From positions 62,001-126,000 of the forward strand of contig JAHLKC010000075.1 in the NCBI GenBank assembly GCA_025449115.1: a stretch of 64,000 nt of DNA, in the 5' to 3' direction. The DNA is from Chytridium lagenaria (Eukaryota > Chytridiomycota > Chytridiomycetes > Chytridiales > Chytridiaceae). The translations under genes were made by a program, and so were the position numbers. Below are positions 47,074 through 59,212 of this stretch, in pieces. How positions within the stretch are numbered: position 1 is the stretch's first letter; each line of letters opens with the position of its first letter. The notes beneath the pieces were generated by a model that ran no database searches, was not told the origin of the DNA, and saw nothing but the letters and a program-made list of their open reading frames with translations.

Positions 47074-49967
47074 CTAAAGCTTGGCTCCCATAAATTGAGC
47101 AACTGTTTGAGAAAAGGCATAAGATACGAGAAATGTGTGACATGACTTAAAAGAAAAACAAATAATAAACGCTTACCCTTAAGTGACTGCCGAATACCCA
47201 GGTCTATAGTTAAAGGAGGAAAAAGAGACGTCAATCCTCCATCGTCTATTCACAACAAGACATGCCAATCTTAAAAGAGAAGTTACATACCAAGCATAAT
47301 CTCCTCAGATCCACCGGGAATAGCATAAGCCCTGACCTCCCGGTACAACCTCTCAACGCGCTCACCCTGTCCACCACGGCTGTAAGACAATCCACCGAAA
47401 ATCTGAGCAGCCTCCCTGGCACAGTACTCAAAGGTTTGAGTGGACTGAGCCTTGAGCAAAGCGATAGGACCGCCAAGCTTGAGCATCTGAAGATCAGGAT
47501 CCATCCTCATGGTCTGGAACAAAAGAAGCTGTAAAGAAAGTAAGAAAATTAGGATCGCCTCATGACAATACAGTTAAGGCGCAAAAACCTTACCTCCATC
47601 CATGCATGAGTAGCCTCAATCTTACGAGCCATGTGAGCGAGCCTAAATAGAATAATGATATCAGCATGCTGTCACCAAATACGTCACTCACTTGTTACGG
47701 ATAACGGGGTGATCCACAAGCTTCTTTCCAAATGTCTTCCTCTTATGCGCATACTTCATTGCATCCTCGTAGCAGACACGCGCAAAGCGGGTCGCCTGGA
47801 TAGCAATACCGAACCTCTCGTGGTTGAAGTTGTACATAATCGCCTTGAACCCCTTATTCTCCTTGCCAATAATGTTTTCAACGGGAACCTTGACATCCTA
47901 ATAATATCCATTAATATGTTTTCAATTACTTTCAACTAACCTCGAAGGTGATGTACGAGGTTCCACTGGCCCACACACCCGAACACGGCATGTGGCGGGT
48001 TGTCACACCGGCATAGAGCGCTCGACAAGAATGAGCGAGATACCACCCATACCGGGACCGCCAGTGCGGGCAGCAACGGTGAAGTAGTCGGCAAACACAC
48101 CATTGGTCTATGATAAACAGGGGGAAAGTAAGAAATTAAAGCGAAGAGAAAGTGACCAGAGTTGAAGTAAATGCAACTTACAATCCACTTCTTTTCGCCG
48201 TTAAGCTGGTAACAGAATGAATCACGAAAATCATAATCAGAAAGGTGTCCAGCAAAAAAAAAACAGCTTAATGTTACTCACAATGTAGTGTTTTCCGTCA
48301 GCAGTCTTCTTAGCCTCGGTAACCAAGTTGGCAACATCCGATCCAGCTGAATGTTTTGTTAGACTTAGCAATTGAAACGAGGGGTTTAAAGAATACTAAC
48401 CGTATGGCTCAGTAATAGCCAAGCAGATCGCCTTGTCACCAGTAAGACATCCAGGGACAATGCGAGCCTTGAGCTCGTCCGAACCAAAGTGAATTACAGG
48501 CGGGAGACCAATACCGAGTCCTACGGGTACAAAAAACTTAAAGACTGGAACTATATGATATATGAACGGCATAATGGGATATATCTGTACCTCCGATGAG
48601 ACCCAGAGGACACCTCCAGATCCACAACGCGAAAGCTCGTCGCAAATAATGAACTAGATCAAAAGCATTCAAAAATTAGCATCAGTCAATCGTAAACAAC
48701 AGGATCAAATATATATACCTCGTGGAAAGGGTCCCACTCCTCAATGCTGATACCGGCAGCCGGGCCTCTGGAGGCATACTTGGTCGGCCAAGGGCTTCCT
48801 ACAATGCCAGCTAGAATACCCGCATCGGCTAGAATGAAGATATTAAAACCAAAAAATACACGCGAAACTCTGCATGTAAGCTAATTTCGTTACTCACCAG
48901 CTTTCTTGAAGAGACTTTTAGGGATGAACTTGCCCTCGTCCCCTGTATATTAAGACATTTCATGAGTCAAATGTATAACATAACAAAAAAATATATTATA
49001 CTCACATTCGAAGCAGAAGGGAATGATCTCCTTCTCAACAAAGTTGCGAACGTAGCTCCTAAGTCTCCTGTGGCTCTATTCGCGAAAATCAAGCATGAAA
49101 ATTTAAATCAGGCGATTGCGTCTCAAAACCGGAAAGAGGCAACAAAACTATACTTTACCTCTCTGTAGAAAGGACTGGAGAAATCGGTGTACCAGTAAGG
49201 GTCACCAAAGGGAACGAGGTCCCCAAAGGTATCTCCCTCTGCAACGCCGACAAGTGGAGCCTCCTCTTCTCCCGCAGCTGCAGGAGCAGCACCAGCAACA
49301 TCACCCTTGTAAAGCTATACCATTATAAGGAGAAGAACAGAGAGTATCAATGACTGTAAACGGTGTGAAAACTCCCAGTTCCCATAACACACCTTGGGGC
49401 TGTACTTTTCGAGGATGCCAGCGTTGTGGAACTGATCAAATTGCTTGGAAGCGTCGGTTCCAGCAACCTTCAAAAGAACCTTCTTGCCTCCAGGGTGCTC
49501 TTTAAGGAAGTGAGTCTGCAATTATACTGATCAGTAATGAAGCTCTCAAGGAGGAATATAGGTAAAAAGAACGTAGATGATCCACATACCACATCATAGA
49601 CCTAAAACAAGAGCGATGGCATTCATGAAACGAGAGCAAGACAAGTTAGATGTCAACGCAATCCAAGCTGTATGAAAGCAGCCGCGTTCACACGCTTGCA
49701 TGCCTTGCATTCAAAAAGAAAGAAAGTTGTCGAAAATGCACCTTTCCATGAACAATGATCCAGACGTCGTTCTCCTACAATGTATATAGATGATAGAATG
49801 AGGATTGAGTTGTTAGTGAAGGAATAAATGAATGACATGCGCAATAGGTTTGCATAATGTGAGAAAGACGTTTACAAAAAAGAACGAAAGAGACTTTTGG
49901 GACCAGTGTGAGCACGAATAAATACCTTGTTGTGGGTAGCAACGTCAGCAGCAGTGAATGACGGCAT
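47074..49967 (-). CDS. Cytochrome b5 / acyl-CoA dehydrogenase fusion protein
   Basis: Probable FAD-dependent acyl-CoA dehydrogenase carrying its own N-terminal haem domain, a fusion known from fungi. ATG at 49967. The cytochrome b5 domain (49.97-49.4 kb) has DVWIIVHGKVYDV, the HPGG haem-ligand motif in FLKEHPGGKK, and the second ligand in FDQFHNAGI. A linker rich in Ala/Gly/Glu leads to the dehydrogenase: FCFEWDEGKFIPKSLFKKA, CLAITEPAGSDVANLV, GEKKWITNGVFADYFTVAAR, the middle beta domain, then NFNHERFGIAIQATRFARV and AHKRKTFGKKLVDHPVIRN. IFGGLSYSRGGQGERVERLY and IPGGSEEIML follow, the latter with the Glu region expected for the catalytic base. It ends AQFMGAKL at 47074. There are about a dozen short introns. 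Substrate chain length is unknown. Electron flow between FAD and haem is an inference. Confidence 0.88.
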
Positions 49968-50622
49968 GGCTTACGTGTACGCACGATGAGACTGTAGAGA
50001 GGTGATGTTGATGTTTTGGAATGGAAGGATGGATGACAACGCCGTCTTCCAGAGAGAGAGGAGATAACGTAGATTTTAGTCAAAATGCTGCTTCGCTTGC
50101 GTCACTGATCTTTGGCACACACATGTGAAGGTAGTAAAAGGTCGCGTGACTTTTTGGAAATTTTCAATTCAAAGTCAAGGGTCTCTTCCGGAATCTTCCG
50201 CATGTCTGAAAGTTACGTATGGTACGTGTTAAAAGTTGAAGGGTTTGACGACGTTGGAGGTAGTAGCTCCGTAGGTACATACGTAGGTCGGTACGGATGT
50301 GCGAAGGGACAAAGGTACGTAGTAGGTGAGAACGTATGTGGGTATTGTATATAATATGCCATTTTCATTTTTATTGTTTGGAAGTTTGAGTTGAGCAAAC
50401 AGTCGAGTAAGGATTTAGGGTAGTGAGGGAAGATGGGTGGGGCTTCATTAAAAGCATTTTCTTTAAAGGAAAGTAGGGTGACTTGTGCACCAACATGATA
50501 GAGAGCTTTGAGTGAGTGTACAGAGGAGTGAGTATTGGGGTAGGGTTGAAGTCATAAGATTAGATTATGCAAGCCATTTGGTGTCTTTTGAAATACGCGG
50601 CTGGTGAGATATTTAAGAGAAA
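49968..50622. promoter_or_regulatory. Upstream region of the cytochrome b5-dehydrogenase gene, ACGTA-rich
   Basis: This 655-bp region lies 5' of the fusion gene and 3' of the patatin-like gene. 50213-50340 contains at least four ACGTA cores plus TACGTG and GTACGG variants within about 130 bp, forming near-palindromic elements such as TACGTA. They lie roughly 250-370 bp upstream of the start codon. The clustering is visible; binding by a bZIP-type factor is speculation. Confidence 0.4.
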
Positions 50623-53028
50623 CTACGATCCCATCAAGAAAAAGAACCTTGGACGGCTCTGACTTGCAACCTTCTCCTCCCTCTCAATTCCAAACGGTCT
50701 CTTCAGCGCCAAAAGCGTGAGGTTTCCAGATTCAAGCACAGTGGAGAACCAATTTCGTGCATCATCAGTACCCTTGTTCTCACTCATCCTATTCTCACTC
50801 ATCCTGTTCTCACTAATCCTGTTGGCGGTCTTGCGGTTAGGCGCCACAGCGTAACCACGCTCGTAAAGAGTTTGGGAAAAGGCTTTGCGACCGGGAGAGA
50901 TGTTGGCTCCACCGGGACGCGCCGAGACGGTGACGGTGAGGCCGTCGTATTGAGGAAGGGGGTTGCTGAAGAACCCGGAGACGATGAGTTCGCCGTCTTG
51001 AACGACTTGCTCATAGACAATCTGAAAAATAAAAAGGAAGCAGTCAGTAATGATATTTTAGGAAATCATTAAAAAAGAAAAAATGTTTACCGGAATGCAC
51101 AAAGTTGCCATAAGAGCTTCGATCAATGTCTGTAGTAACGAAAACAACAAAAAAGTATGTTGGTCAGGAAACTTATACAACACTTTTTTAAAAAAACTTC
51201 TTACCTCCTTGGACTGAAATTCAGAAATCACGTCATTCTCCAGCGTCGCCAACCTCGTCACGGAGATGAAAACACGATCCGACTTGATCACTGAGATATC
51301 CTCAGGTATCAATTCTTCAAGTCCATCGCGAAGCATATGGGACATGCTCCCAGCACCATAAAGAAGCCTTTCAAACAAAAGTTTAGACCAAAAAAAAAAA
51401 AAAGGCTGGAACCATAAACCCAAGACCTTTCCTCACCTATTCTGCGAAAACTCCTCCATCCTCCTCGCCAACTCCACAACAGCCTCCAACTGTCCCCCAA
51501 CCCCAAAGCAACAGCCACAACCGCCCCAAACGAGCTCCCCAAATATCTGGCTCCATCCAAAACCTCCTCCCTCAACGTCTCCCTAATCTCCTTCGCAACG
51601 CCCACCGCATACTCCACCTCCTTCAACATTGACGTCCACGCCGCCGATCCATTCACTGACATCATCGCCCTCCCTGCGTCAAACGAGAACGAGGGCGGAC
51701 ACCGGACGCTGGAACCACCACAGGCAATGAGATGGCTAAAGGAGCTGAGAGAAGCGTATCGGGAAGAAAGGACATCATCGGAAGCAGTAACAGGGTCAAA
51801 GTCTGAATCAAACAACGCAAGTCGGGACCTCAAAATTGCAGGGAGGTACGCAGCTACATTCCACGTTGACGCCACATCTGACGCAATGGCAGCCGCAGTC
51901 ATAGCCGACGACACGACAAGATCCCTGTATTTCAAAAGTGACGAACTTGACTGATGGGTTGAAAAAAAAAAACAAAAATTCATTAGATTATGCCTAGCCC
52001 AAAAATAAATAAATCGTCTTCCTCACCTTTTCCGTCGTATCCGGCGTTTTCTCTGTGATAAACACCGACGCGATCGTATCCGCCGTCGACACCGCCGTCG
52101 CAGCAGCCCCCAACGCCCCAGCAACCCCCCACGAAGCCCATGTCGCCAACCTCCCTGCCCTCTTCTTTTCCCCACCTAAACTCGTCGACGAAGCGGACGA
52201 CACAAAGCTCTTGACAGACACTGGGGATTCGGTATCGTCGTTCAAGAGCGTTGCTGTCGAAGATTCGCTGTCACGACGCGCTTTAGCGATGGAACCGTGG
52301 GGGAGTGGGACGGAGGGCCTGGAGGTGGGCGGGGTGTAGGGTGAGGCGGTGGTGTAGGTTGAAGTGGTGGAGGGACTGGTGCCGTCAACAGGGGTTGAAG
52401 TTGAGGGGGAGGAGGCACAGTCAGACAATTTCGGTGCTGTTGGCCAAGGTTCTGGCGACTTGTCGGTGTTCTTTGCACAAAACATATTCACCCAGTCGAG
52501 CCCGTTCCGTCCAACACTGTACGCAACATCTAAAAGTGAATGCGGGATGTTTTCCGTCATGGTTTCAAAGTCGTTCTGCAATGTGGGAACGGTAGATTCC
52601 TTTGGCATTGTCACTGTGGCCTCCTTTGCAGCCACAACCGCAGAACTGACGGAGGCGGGAGGAGGGGGAAGGGTTGAGAGCCTTGGTAGAGCCTTTGCGA
52701 CCTCCTTCCCAACCCTCCCTTGATCACGCTGCTGAGAGGTCTGTCGACTCCGAGGAGCACCACGCTCTCCATTTTCAGCCTTGATCACACCCTCCTTCAC
52801 CTCCTCAAGTCCTCGCCCCTCATCAACATCCGGCACGTTCACCACTGTCTGCTCCACCGCTTTCACAGGACTCACAATCGCCAACCCAACCTTCGACACA
52901 TACCGAACCACATCAATCGCCGAATAAGCTCTCGGTCTTCCTCTCTTCTCTCCACCCCCAACCTTCATCTCCGAAATCGATCTCGCCACAGCCGGAGGAC
53001 ACAACGATCCCATCTGCTGCACCATCAT
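50623..53028 (-). CDS. Patatin-like phospholipase with long low-complexity N-terminus
   Basis: Probable lipid acyl hydrolase of the patatin/PNPLA family. The frame is open from about 53151 but its upstream part has no ATG, so the first in-frame ATG pair (53028) is used; a start further upstream with an indel is possible. The N-terminal half is Ser/Thr/Pro/Ala-rich and probably disordered. The catalytic part (51.9-50.8 kb) has CPPSFSFDAGRAM, likely the oxyanion-loop end, the nucleophile elbow GSSFG in ARYLGSSFGAVVAVALG, then DGLEELIPEDISVI, RVFISVTRLATLEND, LIEALMATLCIPIVY and the catalytic-Asp motif DGE in VVQDGELIVSG. A frameshift at the C run 51494-51498 interrupts it. The main introns are near 51951-52026 and 51378-51440. 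The C-terminus carries a three-copy repeat of five residues. Confidence 0.75.
50778..50822. repeat. 15-bp tandem repeat, three copies, within the patatin-like gene
   Basis: Three near-identical 15-bp units (50778-50792, 50793-50807, 50808-50822) encode the C-terminal protein repeat SENRM-SENRM in the minus frame. The unit length is a multiple of three, so copy changes preserve the frame. Confidence 0.85.
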
Positions 53029-53151
53029 GTAATTTTCAGGTCGAGAATACACGCTCCTTTCTTTTTCCTCGCAAAAGCACGAAAAAAAAGATCCTACTTT
53101 CGATGCCCCCCTTTCTGCACTTCCCACAAGCTCTTGGTGTGAATTCCGCAA

Positions 53152-53603
53152 AAACGGCTTTGTTCATCCCCACTTCCCATGATTGGCTCTTAAATAACCC
53201 CCATTGTCCCGCAACAGCAATCCCTCAAAGTCTCACACCCTCTACCTCGGAATAAGAAAACACATGCAAGCATCTTTTTACACCTTTACAACACTAGCCC
53301 ATAAACGACGAAAAAAAAAAAAGGCAACCAAAAAAACCAATGTTCCGCAACAGGATAAACATAAAGTATGGGGGAAACATTAAACTAAAATAATAAAAGG
53401 CCTGTAAACAAAGCCCTTAAGCAAACGAAAAAAAGAAATTAAAAAAAACAAAAACACCAAGGGGGATATCAATACATTCACGCAACATCCATAAAACACG
53501 TCATTACAGGGAAAAGATAGGGGAAAAAAGCTTACAAAAAAGCAAGTTTGCGAAAAATAAAAAATATCCCAACAACGCGCGTCTATCCCTACCACCCCCC
53601 ACG
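53152..53603. other. Gap between the patatin-like and Kcs1 genes, A-rich
   Basis: This lies upstream of the patatin-like gene and downstream of Kcs1. It has repeated A tracts on the + strand, the longest near 53311-53322, and nothing gene-like. Confidence 0.4.
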
Positions 53604-53788
53604 TCAGCAGCAACTACGGTACAATATCAATCGTCCCCCCCGTCCCCCCCTCGCCCCCTCATACAGCGGCGATACCAAATCATACGCATTTACACCCTCC
53701 TTCACCGGAATCGCCACATTAGGCAAATCCACAATCGAATGTCCCATCTCCAACTTCTCCGGCATCAACCCCACCGTCGCCACCTCCC

Positions 53789-53819
<31 letters not shown>

Positions 53820-56800
53820 ATGCACCTCCAAAATCTCCTTAAAGCTCTGAATGAGCGTCCTCAACCCAAGAAGATACCCCGAATCTGAGCCTTTAGTAGT
53901 CGGCGGAAAAGGCACCCTCACACTCCTGGCAGCACCAGAAGATGGGAGCGGTGGATGTACGACAGTTTCATCATCAGAGGAAGGTTCATCCAACCCTTTC
54001 AATCGATCAGCGTTAGCAACGCATTGCGCAAAATCAATCATCCTCAAATCAGCTTCCCTATCACGATGTGCAATCCCAGACTGAAGGTGAAGCGATGGAA
54101 CCTGACCATGACGACCGTTAGCAAGGACGCCCCCGAGTCCCGTCGAAGAAGCCATAGACGATGACCCAGAAAACGGGACGGGCCGTTTCATACGTAAAGG
54201 CCGTGATGAGGACGGGGAAGGACCGACATCCATGATGATATCCATGTCAAGGTTTCGTCTGTCTTCATCGTCTTCTTCGTGTTCATCATCGCCTTCCGCG
54301 ATATCCTCGTCTTCGGCATTAGCCACGGCGATGGCAACATCGTCTTCAGCCCAACAGCCGTCGTAGAGGATCAGGAGACTGCTGGCGTAGAAGCGGTAGG
54401 AGGGCATGCGCGAGACGACGGCGTGGAGGGCTTGAAGTTTTTCGAGGATCCGGGGGATGAGGGTGGTGAGGATCCGGTCGCCATTGTCAAGGAAGCTTTC
54501 GAGGGTTTGACGGAAATTGGCAACGTTGATTTGACGACCAACGTATTTGTCGAGGTATGTAAAGCTTTTCGTTGACGTTTTGTAGACCTAGACGAATAAA
54601 GAAACATGTTTTAAAATAATTTCAAAATAATCCCGCAATTATGTCAGAACAATCCACAAAGATGATGAAACAATTTGAAAAAAAAGCAAAGAAGACAAAA
54701 AAAAAAAAAAAAAGGCAATTAAGAAAAAATAAACAAAAAAAAAAAGAAGAGAAACTCTCACCTGCATCCCACATATCCTGACCCCCAATTTCCTACTCGT
54801 ACTCTTCTCGCACTTCCTCTCCTGACTCATCCTCTTCTGCGGCGACACATTCACCCCATGCTGTCTCGTCCCCATCTTCAAATCCAAGATACAAGGTCTC
54901 CTCAACCCATCCGTCAAATCCTCCAACAACAAAAACTGTTTACTCACCGCACCCCCAGCAACAGATCCAGGCGTCGCCGTCGTCACCGTCCCAGGTGTAG
55001 CCACAACAGGCGTCATCGGCGCCGCCACACTACTATGTGACGGCGTCGCAGGCGGATCAGGGTACGACGACGACGACGTCTGCGTGTGAGACGGGAACGA
55101 CGTTGGGTTGGGGACAGAGGTGGAGGCTGCGGCGGCGGCGGCGGCTGCAGCTTGGACTTTTGAGATTTCAGCATTATAAAGATGGATGGACCATGGGTTG
55201 ATGGGTTCGCCGGCAAACCCATAGGAGGAGGCAAAGTGGCTGGAGGAGTCGGTGTGATCCATGCGGGAGCGGGGTTGGGAGAGTGGGGAGATGGAGGAGA
55301 AGGAGCCTGGGGGGCCAGCAGAGGTGGTGAGAGAGGATGAACCGTGTCGAGCGGATTTTCCGAGGGAACTGAGGGAAGGGGTGGAAGGGGAACGGGGGAA
55401 GGGGGAGGCGATGGCGGGAGATGCTGCGGTGGAGGCGGCGGTCGCTACGGCGGCGGCTCCAGTATTAATGCTGCTTGAGGATGAGGCTGCGGAAGACGAT
55501 GTGGATAAAGGGGTACCTAGACGACTTTGTTGTTTTGTGCGGCGATTAAGGGGAGGTAATAGCTTTGATTCATCGACCTGCGATGAGGAGCCAGAGACGG
55601 AGGATGGCGCGATAGTGGTCATTGACTCTGTGCCACCACGACGAGGATGTGAATCGCGTGACCGATCTTCCTCATCGTCCGAGAGTTGAAAAATGGGCGT
55701 GAGCGTTTCAGAGTGATCATGAGGCGAGAGGTACTTTGCGGCCGAAGTTTGAGGCGTTTTCGATGGGGCAGAGTTGGAAGAGACTACGGCCTGCGCAAGC
55801 TCGACCGTCGCACCAGATGAAGGAGGAGGCGTGACGAGAAAGGATGATAAACTGCTTGCAAGTAAAGGTTTAGTCCCTTCCAGCCCAGTCGACTCTGTTC
55901 CTTCTCCCTCCACATCCGCCGTAACCTCTGCATGCCCCATCTCCACAGTCTCCGCAACCACCTGCGCCTGTGACGAAAGCCCATGCATGGAATGCCGGCG
56001 TTTCACAGTCCCCCTAAGTTGCGCAAACCTCGCCCTCAGACTTTTCGGCGACAACGCTTCCTTGAAAATCTGTTGCTGAAGCCTCCGATTATAATTCTTG
56101 GAAAGCGATGACGTATCATACGACTCCCCCATCCCGCCTGACAGTCCAAGCGTCCCTCCCACACTCCCAGCAGTTCCAACTCCTCCACCGCCAGTCCCCG
56201 TTGACATGGCTGATCCCATACTATTCGGGCTTGACGGATGCACGCCCATATCGCTATCGTCATCGCTGATGGGATTATCCAAAATATGTCTGTTCTGCTC
56301 TAAAAGCACGACAGGAGTTCCCTGTGCTATCCCACCTCCTGCTGCGTCCTCTAATGTGGCATAAGTCACGTTGACAACGCCAAGGTAGGTGGCGATAAAG
56401 GGCTTTAGTTCCGGATGAGAGGTTTCCACGTTTTCGTAAAAGTTGCGTTCTCTGGGGTCCAAAGGTTTGCATAACGCTTTATCCGAAAATCGAAGAAAGG
56501 AAGCGTGTCCACCAACCTGTAGAAACACATCAGGCGAGAAAAGAAAGTTAATGCTATGGTTGATATAACAAAACTATGTGGATGAAAAGAAACTTCAAGT
56601 CCAAAAAAGACTAGCAGAAAAAATAAAAACCAAAAAATAAAAACGTGATAGAGAGGTGGTTTATAAGATGATCTTTCTCAAGAAGGGAACTCCTTGTTTG
56701 TTTTTGTTTATAAAAATAGGACAGAGATAAACCATTCTGCTGCTAATCCATGATAACCATTAAAAAAAAAGGAGCAGGCAATGGTAGAGAAAAATAGCAG

Positions 56801-58154
56801 TAAAGCATTCACGATCCCATTTACTGATGATTTTTTTAAAAAAATCTATTCAGAAAAATGGACATAAAAGCCATCCCCTTTTAATCACCTCTCAAACCCT
56901 TCATCTCCACAAAAACTTTGGAAGTATAACAATTGATCGAAAAAGATGGCAAACCTGGTTGGTGAATGGTGTGAGTGGAAGTGACGGTGGTGAATGCCTA
57001 TTCTCATATGACCCCCAGTCATCATCGTCCTCATCCGAATGTCCCCTTGATGAGGATCTCGAGTTCTTGTCAACCGACGCACCAAGCTGAGACCGTCTGG
57101 CTGACCTTGGTGTGTTAAAACTCCTTGATACGGATCCCGATGTGGTGTCGCCGAGGCCGATCCCCCCAGCCAAGCCCAACCCTGAGATGGCAGAAGAGTT
57201 GGATGAGGCGTGCTGTGGACCTGCTTTGGAAGATGGGATGCGACGAAGCTGGGCAACATCTTCTTCGCTGACGGATGCTGAGAGAAGGGACTTTGCCGAT
57301 GTTGGCGAGATAGAGAGGAGGAAGATGGGATGCGGATGGGTGGCGTTGAAGAGGTGGGGTGAGCAGAGCTGGTGTTTTGAGAATATAAAGAAGCTGCAAT
57401 GTTTCTAATCGGTGCGGATGAAGAGGGCTTTGGAAGTTGATTCGATGACCTCGTAAAACTGTGGTTTTTTTTAAGGACGAGTTTAGCTCGAATTGATGAA
57501 CTGCAAAGCCAAAAAAAGGATGATGTACGAAGCGACTCCATTATAGCAGTTAAATGCTCGGAGAGAGTGGGTGGCGCGAGAACGGGAAAACGTTGTGTGG
57601 GCGACCGATTGCAGACGAAAAGTTCAAAGCATCTTTTATCAAACAGTAAAAACAAACCTCTCATCTCCAGACGCTGCAAGAAAGGCCTTCCTGCACTTTC
57701 AAGGTCCATAGACGCGGTTGGTGTGGAAGCGCGAGAGGCTGCTGCTGCGGCAAGGGCAGATGTAAGAGCAGAGGCGGGGGATGGGAGCGAGAGGAAGGAG
57801 GAAGTGATTGTGCGAGCTGAGCGGTCTGAGTAAAGAGCAAGGGCTCGGTTACACTTGAGCGAGGAGGGACGGGGATAGCAGCTGTTGAATGAAAAGGTGA
57901 GGAGGTATTCTGGCCGGCATCTGGTGTAGGATTTGCATTGTTGGATGTTGCGGTATAGGCAGAGGCTGATGCTGATGATGTTGATGATGCTGAAGATGAA
58001 GAAGAAGACGCGACGAGGAGAGGGACTGTAGCTGATCTAGAGGCAATAGTGTAGTTGATGTTGATGATGCTGTAGGAGTGGGATGAGCAAAGACGGGTTG
58101 AGTTGACTGTGTCAAGGTCGCTTGAGGCTCCAAGTGCCGATGGTCGGCAGCCAT
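53604..58154 (-). CDS. KCS1: Inositol hexakisphosphate kinase (Kcs1/IP6K type)
   Basis: Makes diphosphoinositol phosphates (IP7) from IP6. ATG at 58154 opens a long Ser/Gln/His-rich N-terminus whose frames shift in low-complexity DNA (57.2-58.1 kb), so its exact sequence is unsure. An acidic stretch ([12 protein letters not shown]) leads to an exon end at 56955. Exon 54762-56516 starts the kinase ([38 protein letters not shown]), is interrupted by a low-complexity insertion of several hundred residues, then gives [20 protein letters not shown] with the family PxxxDxKxG motif and [18 protein letters not shown]. The last exon (53604-54587) has [23 protein letters not shown], a second acidic insertion, and MIDFAQCV, whose Asp is expected to bind metal. 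A Gly tract lies near the C-terminus. The motifs make the family call firm. Confidence 0.88.
53791..53821. repeat. CCA trinucleotide repeat encoding a glycine tract in Kcs1
   Basis: A run of about nine ACC units on the + strand encodes nine consecutive Gly in the minus-frame Kcs1 protein, shortly before its C-terminus. It is in frame and should be length-polymorphic. Confidence 0.85.
54693..54748. repeat. A-rich homopolymer tracts inside a Kcs1 intron
   Basis: Two runs of A on the + strand (the longer about 18 bases) lie in the intron 54588-54761. On the Kcs1 strand they are T runs, as in a polypyrimidine tract. They are likely sites of sequencing length error. Confidence 0.6.
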
Positions 58155-58732
58155 AATTTATTATTTTTTTTCTGTGGTTGTATGAATTATTGAACTAATT
58201 TTTTTTTCCAAAAATTTATGAAATGAAAAATTTATTATTTTTTTTGAAATGGATCGCGTCAGAGATCAAGTACTGTTGTTATGGCAGAAGAAGTAGTAGG
58301 TTTAGCAGAGATTTCTTCCAAGTAATATGTGCTATTTTAAAGAGAGTGCATATAACAGGTACGTATATAGTTCTAACCAAAGAGTAGATTCTTTTTTTTT
58401 TCAGCAAGTATTTTACTTGTTTATTCAGAGGCATTGATTTACATTAAAGCTAGGGGGGTGGTGAATTTGCTATTTGATGCATTGTGTATGGTAGTGTATG
58501 CAAGAGAAGATTGTGCATGACTTTCTTACTAGGCAGGAGGTAGGTAGTTTGAGAGGTGGATATCCACATACACTATTACTCTACATACTTTCTACCTTTT
58601 ATATTATTATTATTATCCCTACCCATGTGTGTTTGTGTCAGTCCAAACCAAAACAGCAAGCAACAAGAAGAGAGGGGGTGGGGTGAACAGGTTGAGGTTT
58701 TGCAGTATGTAGTACAACGGTAGTACATTAAA

Positions 58733-58884
58733 CTCTTTTTTATTATTTATTTATTTTATTTTAATAATAAATAATAAGGGGTAATATTATTATTTTATTT
58801 TATGCACAACTGCTCCACTACTACTACTATATACTACCTAACTATTTACTACTATATACTACTACGACTACAACTACTACTACT
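58733..58884. repeat. Adjacent AT-rich and CTA simple repeats
   Basis: A nearly GC-free TTA/TAA stretch is followed by imperfect CTA repeats with ATACTAC variants. Such DNA is slippage-prone. Confidence 0.75.
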
Positions 58885-58964
58885 TCCTGCTTTCAAAGCA
58901 CAAAAGGACGACTCACTGGGTGCATCATCATCATCATTCTATCCTAGTCTATTCCATTCCATTT

Positions 58965-58995
58965 TCATCATCCATCATCCATCATCCATCATCCA
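58965..58995. repeat. ATCATCC-type minisatellite
   Basis: About four tandem copies of a 7-bp CATCATC-like unit lie upstream of the kinase gene. Confidence 0.75.
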
Positions 58996-59212
58996 ACATT
59001 CCATCCCCATCTCCATCCTCTTTCTTACCTTAAAGAGGAAAGGGCCATCGCGAAAGCATTCACACAAGCACACACACACATACTCTTTCAAAAAGTGTCG
59101 ACCCCATTCAACCCTCTCGCATTCGCTTCGTGGATCTCTGGAAAGGCATACTTGCAATCATCACATCAAGAAATTCATCTCTAGCTTTTTTGGATTCCGG
59201 AATAGAATCTAG

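Larger units (their letters stand above)
58155..59212. promoter_or_regulatory. Divergent region between Kcs1 and the kinase gene, with simple repeats
   Basis: The 1.06 kb separates two outward-facing genes. It contains an AT-only TTA/TAA-type block (about 58733-58803), CTA repeats (58817-58884), an ATCATCC repeat (58965-58995) and a CA run (about 59063-59080). The pyrimidine-rich repeats directly precede the kinase gene and may form its 5' UTR. No RNA gene was found. Confidence 0.5.

Noticed and set aside
52055..52723. Plus-strand open frames opposite the patatin-like gene
   Set aside because: They are antisense shadows of a Ser/Thr/Pro-rich region, with no motifs and no start context.
55261..55689. 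Plus-strand open frame of 142 codons
   Set aside because: It is antisense to the low-complexity insertion of Kcs1. Its Glu/Gly/Arg-rich composition mirrors Ser/Pro codons on the real strand.
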